NCBI RefSeq assembly: GCF_001571245.1 | Contig: NZ_BCTK01000006.1 | Coordinates: forward strand, 248,001 to 312,000 | Length of the DNA: 64,000 nt | Direction: 5' to 3' | From: Achromobacter piechaudii NBRC 102461 | Lineage (GTDB): Bacteria; Pseudomonadota; Gammaproteobacteria; Burkholderiales; Burkholderiaceae_B | Shown: piece after piece, positions 23,510 through 32,411 of the stretch | How the letters are laid out: each line of letters begins with the position of its first letter | Position numbering within the stretch: position 1 is the first letter of the stretch | Program-made: the position numbers and the translations under genes | Notes under the pieces: generated by a model | The model's input: the letters and a program-made list of their open reading frames with translations, nothing else | Told to the model about the DNA's origin: nothing | The model's database searches: none

Positions 23510-26502
23510 ACCGGGACGCCCTGGGGCCGACGTCGGATCCCGCTTTGCTGTCTACGCAGGCCTTCGGGAACATGCCCCGAATTCCGCCCGCGGATCTGCT
23601 GCATGGCCTGGCCTTGCGGCCGCCTGCCGTGCTTTGGGATGGCGCGCGGTATCGGGGCAGCGTCTTGCAAGCGGTGCAGCTGGATCACGCGCGCACGCTG
23701 GCGGGTGTGGTGGCGACGGTGCGGCGCGCGCACTATGCAGGCGTCGTCGCCGTGTCGCCCGTCTACGCAAGGCAAGCGGCGGCGGCCTTGGCCCCGGTGT
23801 GGCAAGCTCCAGATAGTTTGGCGTCAACGCCCCACTACGAGGACGAGGGGGAGTCGCCCCATTACACGCTGCGGCTGGCCAGCGCGCCATCGGCCGCCGG
23901 CGCGCGGGTCACGGCATGGACGCTGAACGGACATGCCAGCGTGTGGCTGCCTGCGTGCGCGCAAGGCGTGCAAGCGCAGATCCGCCGTGACCTGGCGGCT
24001 CTGCTGCACCTGCCCGACGCGGCAATCAGCCTCTTTGCCGAAGACGCGCATGTCGATGGACCGAGCGCGGCGCACCCACTGGATTTGATGGACGCCGCCG
24101 CCGATGCGGCATTGTTGTCGCAAGCAGCCGGGCGGCCGGTGTGCGTGCCGTGTCCGGTGGGCATGGCAGATGAATTGAGTTTGCGCGTGCAGGCGGGGCG
24201 TCCCGCGATGGATGCCGCGCACGATGTGAACTTGGATTCGATGTTGGACGTCGTAGCGCCGGCTTTCGACGCGAAGACGACGTTGGCATCGGACGCACCC
24301 TGGGCCGTGCGCCCAAGCCTTGCACGGCTGTTGAGCGAGCCTGCCCAGTCTGGCCCGTCGGCGCACGCGACGGTGTGTGGCGGCATTGACGTAACGTCCA
24401 CGAAGCGCGCGTCGCAACCCCTGCGCGCCAGTGTGGACGAGTTGAATGCCGCGCAGGTGTTCGCGGAAGAAAGTCTGTGGCACGAAGACGCGCTGGCCAA
24501 AGGCGAAGATCCCGTCGCCTGGCGGTTGCAGCATCTGCAGGAGGGCAGGGGGCGCGAGCTTGCCCGCCAGGTGGCGGACCGCGCGGTTGAGCCGACCGAC
24601 GCCGAGGCGCCAGCCGTTGCAGGCGCATTGCACGGCACGGGCTTTGCCACCGCGCAGGTGCAGTGCGTTGACGAGGATGGCGCATCGCGCATGGTCTGGG
24701 CCGCCTGGGTCGCCGACGTATCGGTCGAACCCGGTACGGGGCGGGTCGATGTCACCCGCGTCGTGGCCGGGCATGACAGTCAACGCTTGCAGTCGGCGCA
24801 GGCGGCAAGCGTGCACGCGCGGATCGAACAGCAAACCCCGTGGCTGCTGGACAATGCGCGTCGGCTGCTGGCAGCGCCCTCCGCCTTCGACGACTGGAGC
24901 AGTCCGTCGTTCAGTGATGAAGGGCTGGCTCTGCGTCCTGATGAGGCCGACAGCGCGATGCAGCTGGGCGATTCGTCCGTAGGCGAGCTGTCGCAAGGGC
25001 GTTTGGCGGTGGACGGCGTCGTCACCTTGCCGGCCGCTGCCGCCATCGCCAACGCCATTCACAACGCCACCGGCGTGCGTCTGCGGCAAGCGCCTTTCGA
25101 CACCGAATCGTTGCGGCAGGCATTGCAAGCCCCGCGCCGTGCGACGACGCGCGGCCGGCTTGCGCGAGCCGGAGCGTGGCTGGCGGCGGGCATGGCGAGT
25201 GTCGCGGGCGTGGCCGGCATGGCGGTGGCGCTGTGGCCGTTCAAGCCCGCGCTGCCGTTGACGGCTGGCCCGGACGTGTCGCTGTATTCGATGCGGGCCA
25301 TTGAACGCGGCCGGCTGGTCGCGGCGGCCGGCGACTGCGTGGCCTGCCACACCGCGCCGGGCGGCCAGCCCAACGCGGGCGGCCTGGCGCTGGACACGCC
25401 ATTCGGCACCATCTACACCACCAACATCACACCCGACAACGACACCGGTATCGGCCGCTGGTCCTACACCGCGTTTGAACGCGCGATGCGCCAGGGCGTG
25501 CACCAGGACGGCCGCCAGCTCTATCCCGCATTCCCGTACACCGCCTACGCCAAGTTGAGCGACGCCGACATGCAGGCGCTGTATGGCTACCTGATGTCGC
25601 AACCTTCTGTTAAGGCCGAACCGCCCAAGACGCAGCTGGCCTTCCCCTTCAACATGCGTCCGCTGCTGGCCGGTTGGAACGCGCTGTTCCACGACGCTAC
25701 GCCCTTCACGCCGGACCCCTCGCGCAGCGCGCAGTGGCTGCGCGGCGCGTATCTGGTGGAAGGCGTGGGCCACTGCGCCGCCTGCCATTCGCCGCGCAAC
25801 TCCTTGGGCGCGGAGAAGAAGGGCGTGCATTATCTGGCGGGCGGCGAGGCCGAGGGATGGACCGCGCCCGCGCTGAACCAGTTGGCCAGCGGCCCGCGCG
25901 CATGGTCGGGCGACGAGCTGTTCCAGTATCTGCGCACCGGCTATTCGCCCAGCCACGGCGTGGCGGCCGGGCCGATGGCGCCCGTCATCCACGGCCTGGC
26001 TGAATTGCCCGACAGCGACGTCAAGGCCATCACGACCTATCTGCTGGACTTGCCGACGCCTGCAAGCCCGCGCCCCGAGCCCGTCGTGGCGGCTGCGGCT
26101 GCGGCTCCGGCCGCCAACATGCAGGCGGCCAGCGATAGCGCGACCCTGCATTCCCTTCAGGGCCGCCGCGCCAACGGCGAGCGCATCTATCAGAACGCCT
26201 GCGCGATGTGTCACGACACAGCCGCCGGCCCCACCTTGTTCGGCGCCAGGCCCTTGTTGAGCGCGAACACGAACCTCTATGCCGACACGCCCGACAACCT
26301 GATCCAGGTGATCCTGAACGGCATCCAGGAACCAGCCGATGACGCGCTGGGATACATGCCCGCGTTCAAGGACAGCTTGAACGACACGCAGGTCGCGGAT
26401 CTGGTCGGATATCTGCGCGAACGCTTCGCGCCAGACAAGCAGGCTTGGCCGGACACCACGGCAACGATTAAACGGCTGCGCGACTCTGCGCAGCTGGATT
26501 AA
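23506..26502 (+). CDS. nicB: Triheme cytochrome c fused to a degenerate molybdopterin-subunit domain (NicB C-terminal part)
   Basis: A 998-aa protein in three parts. Residues about 30-540 align loosely with a NicB/IorB Mo-subunit (ALRPPAVLWDGARYRG; AQVFAEESLWHEDALAKGEDP; LPAAAAIANAIHNATGVRLR). They lack the N-terminal Mo-binding block and the GCYGRN motif, and have Gly504 where active enzymes have the catalytic Glu. A membrane segment follows at about 555-580 (AAGMASVAGVAGMAVALW). The C-terminal third has three haem c sites, CVACH (Cys611), CAACH (Cys757) and CAMCH (Cys899). It should carry electrons from the hydroxylase to the respiratory chain. ATG 23506 overlaps the nicA stop; the longer in-frame extension lies inside nicA and was rejected. 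Confidence 0.85.
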   Translation: MNRDALGPTSDPALLSTQAFGNMPRIPPADLLHGLALRPPAVLWDGARYRGSVLQAVQLDHARTLAGVVATVRRAHYAGVVAVSPVYARQAAAALAPVWQAPDSLASTPHYEDEGESPHYTLRLASAPSAAGARVTAWTLNGHASVWLPACAQGVQAQIRRDLAALLHLPDAAISLFAEDAHVDGPSAAHPLDLMDAAADAALLSQAAGRPVCVPCPVGMADELSLRVQAGRPAMDAAHDVNLDSMLDVVAPAFDAKTTLASDAPWAVRPSLARLLSEPAQSGPSAHATVCGGIDVTSTKRASQPLRASVDELNAAQVFAEESLWHEDALAKGEDPVAWRLQHLQEGRGRELARQVADRAVEPTDAEAPAVAGALHGTGFATAQVQCVDEDGASRMVWAAWVADVSVEPGTGRVDVTRVVAGHDSQRLQSAQAASVHARIEQQTPWLLDNARRLLAAPSAFDDWSSPSFSDEGLALRPDEADSAMQLGDSSVGELSQGRLAVDGVVTLPAAAAIANAIHNATGVRLRQAPFDTESLRQALQAPRRATTRGRLARAGAWLAAGMASVAGVAGMAVALWPFKPALPLTAGPDVSLYSMRAIERGRLVAAAGDCVACHTAPGGQPNAGGLALDTPFGTIYTTNITPDNDTGIGRWSYTAFERAMRQGVHQDGRQLYPAFPYTAYAKLSDADMQALYGYLMSQPSVKAEPPKTQLAFPFNMRPLLAGWNALFHDATPFTPDPSRSAQWLRGAYLVEGVGHCAACHSPRNSLGAEKKGVHYLAGGEAEGWTAPALNQLASGPRAWSGDELFQYLRTGYSPSHGVAAGPMAPVIHGLAELPDSDVKAITTYLLDLPTPASPRPEPVVAAAAAAPAANMQAASDSATLHSLQGRRANGERIYQNACAMCHDTAAGPTLFGARPLLSANTNLYADTPDNLIQVILNGIQEPADDALGYMPAFKDSLNDTQVADLVGYLRERFAPDKQAWPDTTATIKRLRDSAQLD

Positions 26503-26560
26503 GGAAACGCGGCCACAACGCGTGCAGCTTTAGTGATGATCACATCAAGGGGTTTCATCT

Positions 26561-27877
26561 ATGTCAGCTTCATTGGTATCCGTGGACAAGGCCATTCAGG
26601 TGGCCGGTGTCGGCAAGTTCCAGTATCGGCTTTTCGTGATCTTTGGCCTGGTCTGGATGGCCGACGCCATGCAGGTGTTGTCCATCGGCTTTTCCGCGCC
26701 GTCCATCGCCAAGACCTTTGGCATCACCGTGCCGCAGGCGCTGCAAAGCGGCACGTTCTTCTTTATCGGCATGCTGATCGGCGCCTTCGTCTTCGGGCGG
26801 ATGGCGGACCGCATCGGCCGTCGCCCGGTCCTGATGATCGCGGTGGTCATCGACGCCTGCGCGGGCGTGGCGTCGGCCTTCGCGCCTGAGTTCACGTGGT
26901 TGTTGCTGCTGCGCTTCCTGACGGGCATCGGCGTGGGCGGCACACTGCCGGTGGACTACACGATGATGGCGGAATTCCTGCCCAGCGATCGCCGTGGCCG
27001 CTGGCTGGTGCTGCTGGAATCGTTCTGGGCCGTGGGCACCATCTTCCTGGCGCTGCTGGCGCTGGCGGCCGTGTCCTGGGGCGATGACGCTTGGCGCGTG
27101 ATCTTCTTCGTCACGGGTCTGCCGGCGCTGATCGGCGTGGTGCTGCGTTTCTACATTCCCGAATCGCCGATGTACCTGAACCGAAACGGAAAATCGGATC
27201 AGGCGCGCAAGGTGCTGGAACGCGTGGCCCGCGTCAACGGCCGAGGCGCGCAAGTGCCCGAGTTGCAACCGGAAACGCCCGTGCACAAGTCCATGTTCGC
27301 CCTGTTCTCGCCCAACTACCGGCGGCGCAGCATCGGGCTGTTTCTGGCGTGGGCGCTGATCTCGATCGCCTACTACGGCGTCTTCGTGTACCTGCCCGTG
27401 AAACTGAGCACCGAAGGCTTTGCCTTCATGCGCGGCCAGGAATTCCTGGTGCTGCTGGCGCTGGTGCAGTTGCCCGGCTTCGCGCTGTCCGCCTATGGCG
27501 TAGAACGCTGGGGCCGCAAGCCCACGCTGGTCGGCTTCCTGATCCTGAGCGCCGTGGGTTGCATGCTGTACAGCCTGGGCACCTCGCCCGCCGTGGTGAT
27601 CGGTTCGACCTTGCTGATGAGCTTTTCGCTGCTGGGCACCTGGGGCGCGTTGTACGCCTTCACGCCCGAGGTCTACCCGACCGACCTGCGCGCCAGTGGC
27701 ATGGGCATGGCGGGCGCCGTGGCGCGTTTTGGCGGGCTGTTCGCACCGGCCATCATCGCGCCCATCATGACCAGCCACTTCACGCTGTCGCTGGTGGTGT
27801 TGTCCAGCATGCTCGTGGCGGGCGCATTGGCGATCTGGTCCGTGGACGTCGAATCGCGGAACCGCGCGCTGGATTGA
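26561..27877 (+). CDS. nicT: MFS transporter, probable nicotinate/6-hydroxynicotinate importer
   Basis: A 438-aa, 12-helix major facilitator. The helix 2-3 loop has FGRMADRIGRRPVLMIA, the central loop starts with IPESPMYLNRNG, and the second half repeats GVERWGRKPTLVGF. Helix 1 carries WMADAMQVLSIGF, a D-containing motif found in metabolite:H+ symporters. It lies 58 bases after the cytochrome gene and before nicR, the position of a pathway transporter. It is named after NicT of P. putida; whether nicotinate or its hydroxylated form is carried cannot be told. Confidence 0.8.
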   Translation: MSASLVSVDKAIQVAGVGKFQYRLFVIFGLVWMADAMQVLSIGFSAPSIAKTFGITVPQALQSGTFFFIGMLIGAFVFGRMADRIGRRPVLMIAVVIDACAGVASAFAPEFTWLLLLRFLTGIGVGGTLPVDYTMMAEFLPSDRRGRWLVLLESFWAVGTIFLALLALAAVSWGDDAWRVIFFVTGLPALIGVVLRFYIPESPMYLNRNGKSDQARKVLERVARVNGRGAQVPELQPETPVHKSMFALFSPNYRRRSIGLFLAWALISIAYYGVFVYLPVKLSTEGFAFMRGQEFLVLLALVQLPGFALSAYGVERWGRKPTLVGFLILSAVGCMLYSLGTSPAVVIGSTLLMSFSLLGTWGALYAFTPEVYPTDLRASGMGMAGAVARFGGLFAPAIIAPIMTSHFTLSLVVLSSMLVAGALAIWSVDVESRNRALD

Positions 27878-27891
27878 TCACGCGCTAGAAA

Positions 27892-27908
27892 GGCCGCCTT
27901 GCGCGGCC
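27892..27908 (-). terminator. Small hairpin between nicT and nicR
   Basis: GGCCGC-CTTGC-GCGGCC forms a 6-base perfect stem in the convergent gap between the MFS gene and the MarR gene. On the minus strand it is followed by TTTCT. It is short, so termination strength is uncertain. Confidence 0.5.
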
Positions 27909-27927
27909 AGACACGGCGGCGAATGGG

Positions 27928-28395
27928 TCAGACCTGTTCGTCGCCGTTCAGCATTTTGCTCAATAGAAAATGCAGCGCCACGCGTTCGGCGGGATTCAGA
28001 TTGCCGTAGGTACTTTCGGTGATCTGCTTGGCGAAGGGCTCCATCTCTTGAACCAGGGACTGCCCGATAGGCGTGAGGTTGATCACCACCTTGCGCCGGT
28101 CGGTCGGGTCGTGGTCCACCTGCACCAATTCGCGCTGCTTCAAGCGATCCACCACGCCTCGCACCGTCGCCTGATCGATGACGGTAGCCTTGACCAGGTC
28201 CGCCAGCGAGCTTGCACCGTTATCCCGCACCGAACACAGCACGACGAACTGCGCCGCCGTGAGCTGGGAGTCGGGGATGTAGTGCTGGAACAAAGCGGTA
28301 TGCCGCTGATAGACACGCCGCAGCAGGTGGCCGATCTGATCAGAAAACAAATAGCCTTCCGTGGTGGACGAGGACTTGCCTTTTAGATTGCGCAT
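27928..28395 (-). CDS. nicR: MarR-family regulator of nicotinate catabolism (NicR/BpsR-like)
   Basis: A 155-aa MarR regulator. The winged helix spans about residues 45-110 (QLTAAQFVVLCSVRDNG; DQATVRGVVDRLKQRELV; HDPTDRRKVVINLTPIG). Dimer helices flank it at both ends (IGHLLRRVYQRHTALFQHYI). In Bordetella bronchiseptica the equivalent protein BpsR represses both nic genes and biofilm polysaccharide genes and responds to 6-hydroxynicotinate; P. putida has the homologue NicR. Location at the end of the nic locus supports the same role. A TTGACA box 39 bases upstream of the start on this strand, abutted by a GGTGAA half-site, suggests autoregulation. Confidence 0.88.
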   Translation of the reverse strand: MRNLKGKSSSTTEGYLFSDQIGHLLRRVYQRHTALFQHYIPDSQLTAAQFVVLCSVRDNGASSLADLVKATVIDQATVRGVVDRLKQRELVQVDHDPTDRRKVVINLTPIGQSLVQEMEPFAKQITESTYGNLNPAERVALHFLLSKMLNGDEQV

Positions 28396-28433
28396 AAGCC
28401 TATCCGAAGCAATGCAAGGGTCATGATGATTTA

Positions 28434-28446
28434 TGTCAATGGTGAA
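28434..28446 (-). promoter_or_regulatory. nicR promoter -35 box with operator half-site
   Basis: On the minus strand TTGACA is at 28439-28434. TTCACC, the half-site of the nic operator, lies immediately upstream at 28446-28441. No strong -10 is visible at the ideal distance (TGCATT is the best), so the promoter call is tentative. Confidence 0.35.
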
Positions 28447-28535
28447 TAGGTTGCTAGTTTGCCAGCAGCGGGCGGGTTTGCGGGGTGAAAGGCGGGCGTG
28501 TTAGGACTGGCTGCCCTGAGCCTGATCACGTAAGG

Positions 28536-29486
28536 TTATTGTCGCTTGCGCGTGGCGGGCGGCTCGGCGGCCGATGCGTCGCTGGCCAGAAAGCTCTGCA
28601 CCAAGGTGATGATGCGCTCTGCTGTGGGCGACAAGCTGCGCCGCGCGCGGTGTATGACGCTGTAGGTCAATTTGCCAGAGGCGGGGTAGGGCAGCGGCAA
28701 GGCGACCAGCTGGCCCAGGTCCAGATCCGGGCCGATGGCTTCCCGTGTACAGAACAGCACTACGTCGCTATTGATGGCGACGTCGCGCAGCACGCTCACG
28801 CTGTCGCATTCAAATGCGATCGGCAGTTCGTGCGGTCCGCTTACTTGGTACAGCTTGGCCAGATACTCGCGCGCTCGCTGCGGCAGGTCGGTGGCGGCCA
28901 GCCGGTACTGCGCCAGGGCCGCGCGCAGCTTCGGTTTGCGCACCGCCAGCAGGGGATGGCCTGCCCGCACGAACAAGCCGCCATGCTGAGGCGGCAGCGC
29001 GCGGACGGTGAAGTCGGTGGGTGGGGGAAGACTGTGGGTGACGGCCACCGCGAAGTCCAGCTTGTCCAGCAGCAGTTTGTCCAGCAACCGTTGCCAGCTT
29101 TCAATTTCCACATGCACGCTCAGTCCCGGATGTTCGCGAGCCAGCTGCACCATGAGCGGCGACAAAAAGCCGGCGGCGGGAAACGCGCCTATTCCCAGGT
29201 TGACGTGGCCGGTGTCGTGGCCTCGCATCAGTTCAGCCTCGCGCCGTAAGGCGATCACATCGGCCAGGATGCGCTGCGAACGATCCAGCACCATTTTCCC
29301 CGCCTGCGTTGGCGTGACGCCGATGGAAGCACGGTCGACCAATACCAGCCCCAGCGTTTCCTCCAGCGACTGGATGCTGCGAGTCAGAGCGGATTGCGTC
29401 AGGTGCAGGCGCTGGGCCGCGCGCGAAAAATGTCGTTCCTCGGCAAGGACGGAAAAGTGCTGAAGCGAACGTATCGTCAGACTCAT
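28536..29486 (-). CDS. LysR-family transcriptional regulator
   Basis: A 316-aa LysR regulator. The DNA-binding domain occupies residues 3-60 (LQHFSVLAEERHFSRAAQRLHLTQSALTRSIQSLE), and an effector domain starts at about 90 (GHVNLGIGAFPAAGFLSPLM). The last 15 residues are basic and polar. It is divergent from a Bug receptor, D-aminoacylase and nitroreductase cluster across 168 bases and is the likely regulator of that cluster. It is not obviously tied to the nic genes, which have their own MarR regulator between. Confidence 0.92.
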   Translation of the reverse strand: MSLTIRSLQHFSVLAEERHFSRAAQRLHLTQSALTRSIQSLEETLGLVLVDRASIGVTPTQAGKMVLDRSQRILADVIALRREAELMRGHDTGHVNLGIGAFPAAGFLSPLMVQLAREHPGLSVHVEIESWQRLLDKLLLDKLDFAVAVTHSLPPPTDFTVRALPPQHGGLFVRAGHPLLAVRKPKLRAALAQYRLAATDLPQRAREYLAKLYQVSGPHELPIAFECDSVSVLRDVAINSDVVLFCTREAIGPDLDLGQLVALPLPYPASGKLTYSVIHRARRSLSPTAERIITLVQSFLASDASAAEPPATRKRQ

Positions 29487-29654
29487 GAGATTTCCTCATT
29501 AAGAATCTGCTGAATATGCATTTGATTGGCGTACGTAGCAAGATCTAAAACAGGCTGTCTGCGGAGCCTGCATCGGTTGAAACCGGCCGGACGGACAGAC
29601 CATCAGAGTGCCGCGCGATCTTCGCGACGGCGCCAACCTCGGCGAGGAGACAAT

Positions 29655-30665
29655 ATGAGAATCAAGCCTTTCTTACGTAGGGCGGGCAGGAATGGCGTCG
29701 CGGCGTTGGCGGCGCTGACCTGTTCAGGGATGGTCGTCGCGGCGTCCGGGGCGGACGAGGCCTGGCCGGTGGCAGGCAAGCCGATACGTCTGGTTGTGCC
29801 GTTTCCTGCCGGCTCGGGTTCCGACGCGCTGGCGCGGATGCTGTCGGCAAAGGTCACGCAGCAGACCGGCGCGGTCATCATCGTCGACAACAAACCGGGC
29901 GCCAGCACGATGATTGGTGCGCAGGACGTCGCGCGCGCCAAACCCGACGGCAATACCTTGCTGTACACCATCGTCGTCACGCATACGCAGAATCCCCATA
30001 TCTACAAGAAGTTGTCCTATGACCCGGTCAAGGACTTCACGCCTGTCATCCAGGTGGTGCGGTCGGCGACGGTGCTGGTAGCCGGCAAAGACACGCCGTT
30101 TTCCACCACGGCCGAGATGATCGCGTATGCGAAAGCGCATCCGGGAAAACTCAACTACGCCTCATACAGTCTGGGATCGACGTCGCATCTGAACGGCGAA
30201 ATTCTCAAGATGCAGACCGGAACGGACATCGTCCACGTGCCCTACAAAGGGACCGCTGACGCCAGCCGGGCGTTGCTGGCCGGCGATGTGCAGATCTATT
30301 TCGATGGCACGGCGACGGCGGTGGAAAACGCCAAGGCCGGCAAGGTGAAGCTGCTGGGTCCCGCCACCGAGCGTCGGCTGAGCGTACTGCCCGACTTACC
30401 CACACTTGAAGAGCAGGGCATCTCCGGTTTGAACATCGTGGGCTGGCAGGGAATTTTCGGGCCTGGCGGCATGTCGCCGGCGCTTTCCGAGCGAGTGGCG
30501 AAGGTGTTTCGCGCGGCGCTGGAGCAGCCGGACGTCCGTCAGTCGATCGAGTCGTTGGGCAACGAAGTCAGCGGGGCGGGGCCGGATGAGTTTTCGGCCA
30601 TTGTGCGGCGCGACAGCCAGCGGTGGGGCGAGGTCATCAAGCGGATTGGGCTGGTGCTGGAATAA
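29655..30665 (+). CDS. Bug-type (tripartite tricarboxylate) substrate-binding protein
   Basis: A 336-aa periplasmic receptor of the Bug/TctC family that is greatly expanded in Bordetella-like bacteria. The signal peptide is residues 1-32 (MRIKPFLRR, a hydrophobic core, VAASG). The mature chain has the family signatures WPVAGKPIRLVVPFPAGSG, GASTMIGAQDVARAKPDGNTLL and SLGSTSHLNGEILK. Bug proteins bind carboxylates. The ATG is set by GAGGAGA. It heads an operon with an amidohydrolase 30 bases downstream. No TctA/TctB membrane genes are nearby, as is usual for orphan Bug receptors. Confidence 0.93.
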   Translation: MRIKPFLRRAGRNGVAALAALTCSGMVVAASGADEAWPVAGKPIRLVVPFPAGSGSDALARMLSAKVTQQTGAVIIVDNKPGASTMIGAQDVARAKPDGNTLLYTIVVTHTQNPHIYKKLSYDPVKDFTPVIQVVRSATVLVAGKDTPFSTTAEMIAYAKAHPGKLNYASYSLGSTSHLNGEILKMQTGTDIVHVPYKGTADASRALLAGDVQIYFDGTATAVENAKAGKVKLLGPATERRLSVLPDLPTLEEQGISGLNIVGWQGIFGPGGMSPALSERVAKVFRAALEQPDVRQSIESLGNEVSGAGPDEFSAIVRRDSQRWGEVIKRIGLVLE

Positions 30666-30695
30666 CAGGTCGGAGACGGCTGCAAGGAGCATGGG

Positions 30696-32411
30696 ATGCA
30701 CGAATTAGTGATACGTGGGGGCACGATAGTGGACGGGTCAGGCGCCCCGGCCCAGGCCGGCGACCTGGCTATCGACGGCGGACGGGTGACGCAGGCGGGA
30801 GGCAAGGCCGGACCGGGCTTGCGCGAGATCGACGCGCAGGGCGCGCTGGTCACGCCCGGCTGGGTGGATATCCATACCCACTACGATGGCCAGGCAACCT
30901 GGGACCCATATCTCAGTCCCTCGACTTGGCACGGGGTCACGACCGCCATCATGGGCAACTGTGGCGTCGGCTTCGCACCGGTCAAGCCTGATCGTCGCGA
31001 ATGGCTGATCAAGGTCATGGAGGGGGTGGAGGACATCCCCGGCTCGGTGCTGTCCGAAGGAATACAGTGGGACTGGGAAACATTTCCCCAGTATCTTGAT
31101 GCGCTGGACAGGCGCCCCAAGGCACTGGATATCGGAGCGCAGATTCCGCACAGCGCGGTGCGCGCCTATGTCATGGGCGAGCGGGCAATCCATCACGATG
31201 AAGCATCGCCCGAGGATCTGCTGGCGATGCGCGCAGTAGTGCGAGAGGCCCTCGTGGCCGGCGCTGTCGGTTTTTCCACGTCGCGCACGTTTCTGCATAA
31301 GTACGACGACCGCAAATATCCGCCGGGCACGTTCGCCACCGGCGAAGAAATCAGCGCGCTGGGATCGGTCATGGGAGAGGTCGGCCACGGCGTATTCCAG
31401 ATGACGGCCAACCATCCTGCGATGGAAGCGGAGCTTCCCTGGCTGGAGCAACTGGCTCGCCATAATCGCCTGCCCGTCTTGTTCAATCTTCAGCAGACCG
31501 ACGCGGCGCCGGACGTCTGGAAACAGATCCTGCGGACCTTGGATCAGGCGCGCGACGAAGGCGTGCCATTGCTGGCCGGCATCAGCGGGCGTCCACTGGG
31601 CATTCTGTTTTCATGGCAGAGCTCGCTGCATCCCTTTATTGCGCACCCGAGCTACCAGGCTCTGCAGGCACTGCCCTTTGCCGAGAAGCTGGCTCGCCTG
31701 CGCGAGCCGGAGACCCGCCGCAAGATCATGAATGAGCAGCGCGGGTTGCTGGATCGTCGCGCCGAGACGCTGTTCAGCAGCTTCCACAAGATCTTCCGGC
31801 TGGGCAAGGAACCCGACTACGAACCCCTGCCAGAGGAAAGCGTGGCGGCGATGGCGCAGCGCACCGGGCAGGCGCCGCTGGAGATCGTGTATGACCTGAT
31901 GCTGGAGAACGACGGGCACGCCATTCTCTACTATCCTTCGTTCAATTATTCCTACGAGAACCTGGACCATCTGCATCAGTTGATGCAGCACGGCAATACC
32001 GTCAACAGCCTGTCGGATGGCGGCGCCCATTGTGGCTACATCTGCGACGTCAGCCTGCCCACGTTCATGTTGACGCACTGGACGCGGGATCGTCGCCGCG
32101 GCCCCTTGCTTGCGCTGGAACACGTTGTGCGGCGGCAGACGCACGACACGGCGATGGTGTACGGTCTGGCGGATCGCGGCCTGCTGCGGGCCGGCTACAA
32201 GGCCGATGTGAACATCATCGATCCCGAGGCATTGCGCGTGCATTGTCCGGAGATGGTGTTCGATTTGCCGGGCGGCGGGCGCAGGCTGGTGCAGCGCGCC
32301 GACGGATACCTGGCCACGTTGGTCAACGGCGTGCCGATTTTTGAGCAGGGTCTGGCCACGGGAAATTTCCCGGGCAAGCTGTTGCGCGGCGGAGACCCGC
32401 GCCATGTTTGA
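30696..32411 (+). CDS. N-acyl-D-amino acid deacylase-like amidohydrolase
   Basis: A 571-aa amidohydrolase of the D-aminoacylase/dihydroorotase-like group. Metal ligands are visible in DIHTHYDGQ (about residue 60), the Cys of GNCGVGFAP (about 90), and the Asp of NSLSDGGAHCGY (about 445). The N-terminal beta-sandwich starts LVIRGGTIVDGSG. The family removes N-acyl groups from D-amino acids or opens related cyclic amides. It is cytoplasmic and is co-transcribed with a Bug receptor and a nitroreductase, which overlaps its stop by 8 bases. The true substrate is unknown. Confidence 0.9.
   Translation: MHELVIRGGTIVDGSGAPAQAGDLAIDGGRVTQAGGKAGPGLREIDAQGALVTPGWVDIHTHYDGQATWDPYLSPSTWHGVTTAIMGNCGVGFAPVKPDRREWLIKVMEGVEDIPGSVLSEGIQWDWETFPQYLDALDRRPKALDIGAQIPHSAVRAYVMGERAIHHDEASPEDLLAMRAVVREALVAGAVGFSTSRTFLHKYDDRKYPPGTFATGEEISALGSVMGEVGHGVFQMTANHPAMEAELPWLEQLARHNRLPVLFNLQQTDAAPDVWKQILRTLDQARDEGVPLLAGISGRPLGILFSWQSSLHPFIAHPSYQALQALPFAEKLARLREPETRRKIMNEQRGLLDRRAETLFSSFHKIFRLGKEPDYEPLPEESVAAMAQRTGQAPLEIVYDLMLENDGHAILYYPSFNYSYENLDHLHQLMQHGNTVNSLSDGGAHCGYICDVSLPTFMLTHWTRDRRRGPLLALEHVVRRQTHDTAMVYGLADRGLLRAGYKADVNIIDPEALRVHCPEMVFDLPGGGRRLVQRADGYLATLVNGVPIFEQGLATGNFPGKLLRGGDPRHV

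Noticed and set aside
23824-26214. 796-aa minus-strand open frame
   Set aside because: Antisense to the cytochrome fusion with its three CxxCH sites; low-complexity His/Arg/Gln composition.
23506-26502. Reading the degenerate Mo-subunit domain as a pseudogene
   Set aside because: The frame is open over 998 codons, coupled to nicA and continuous into intact haem domains, so a retained non-catalytic domain is the simpler reading.
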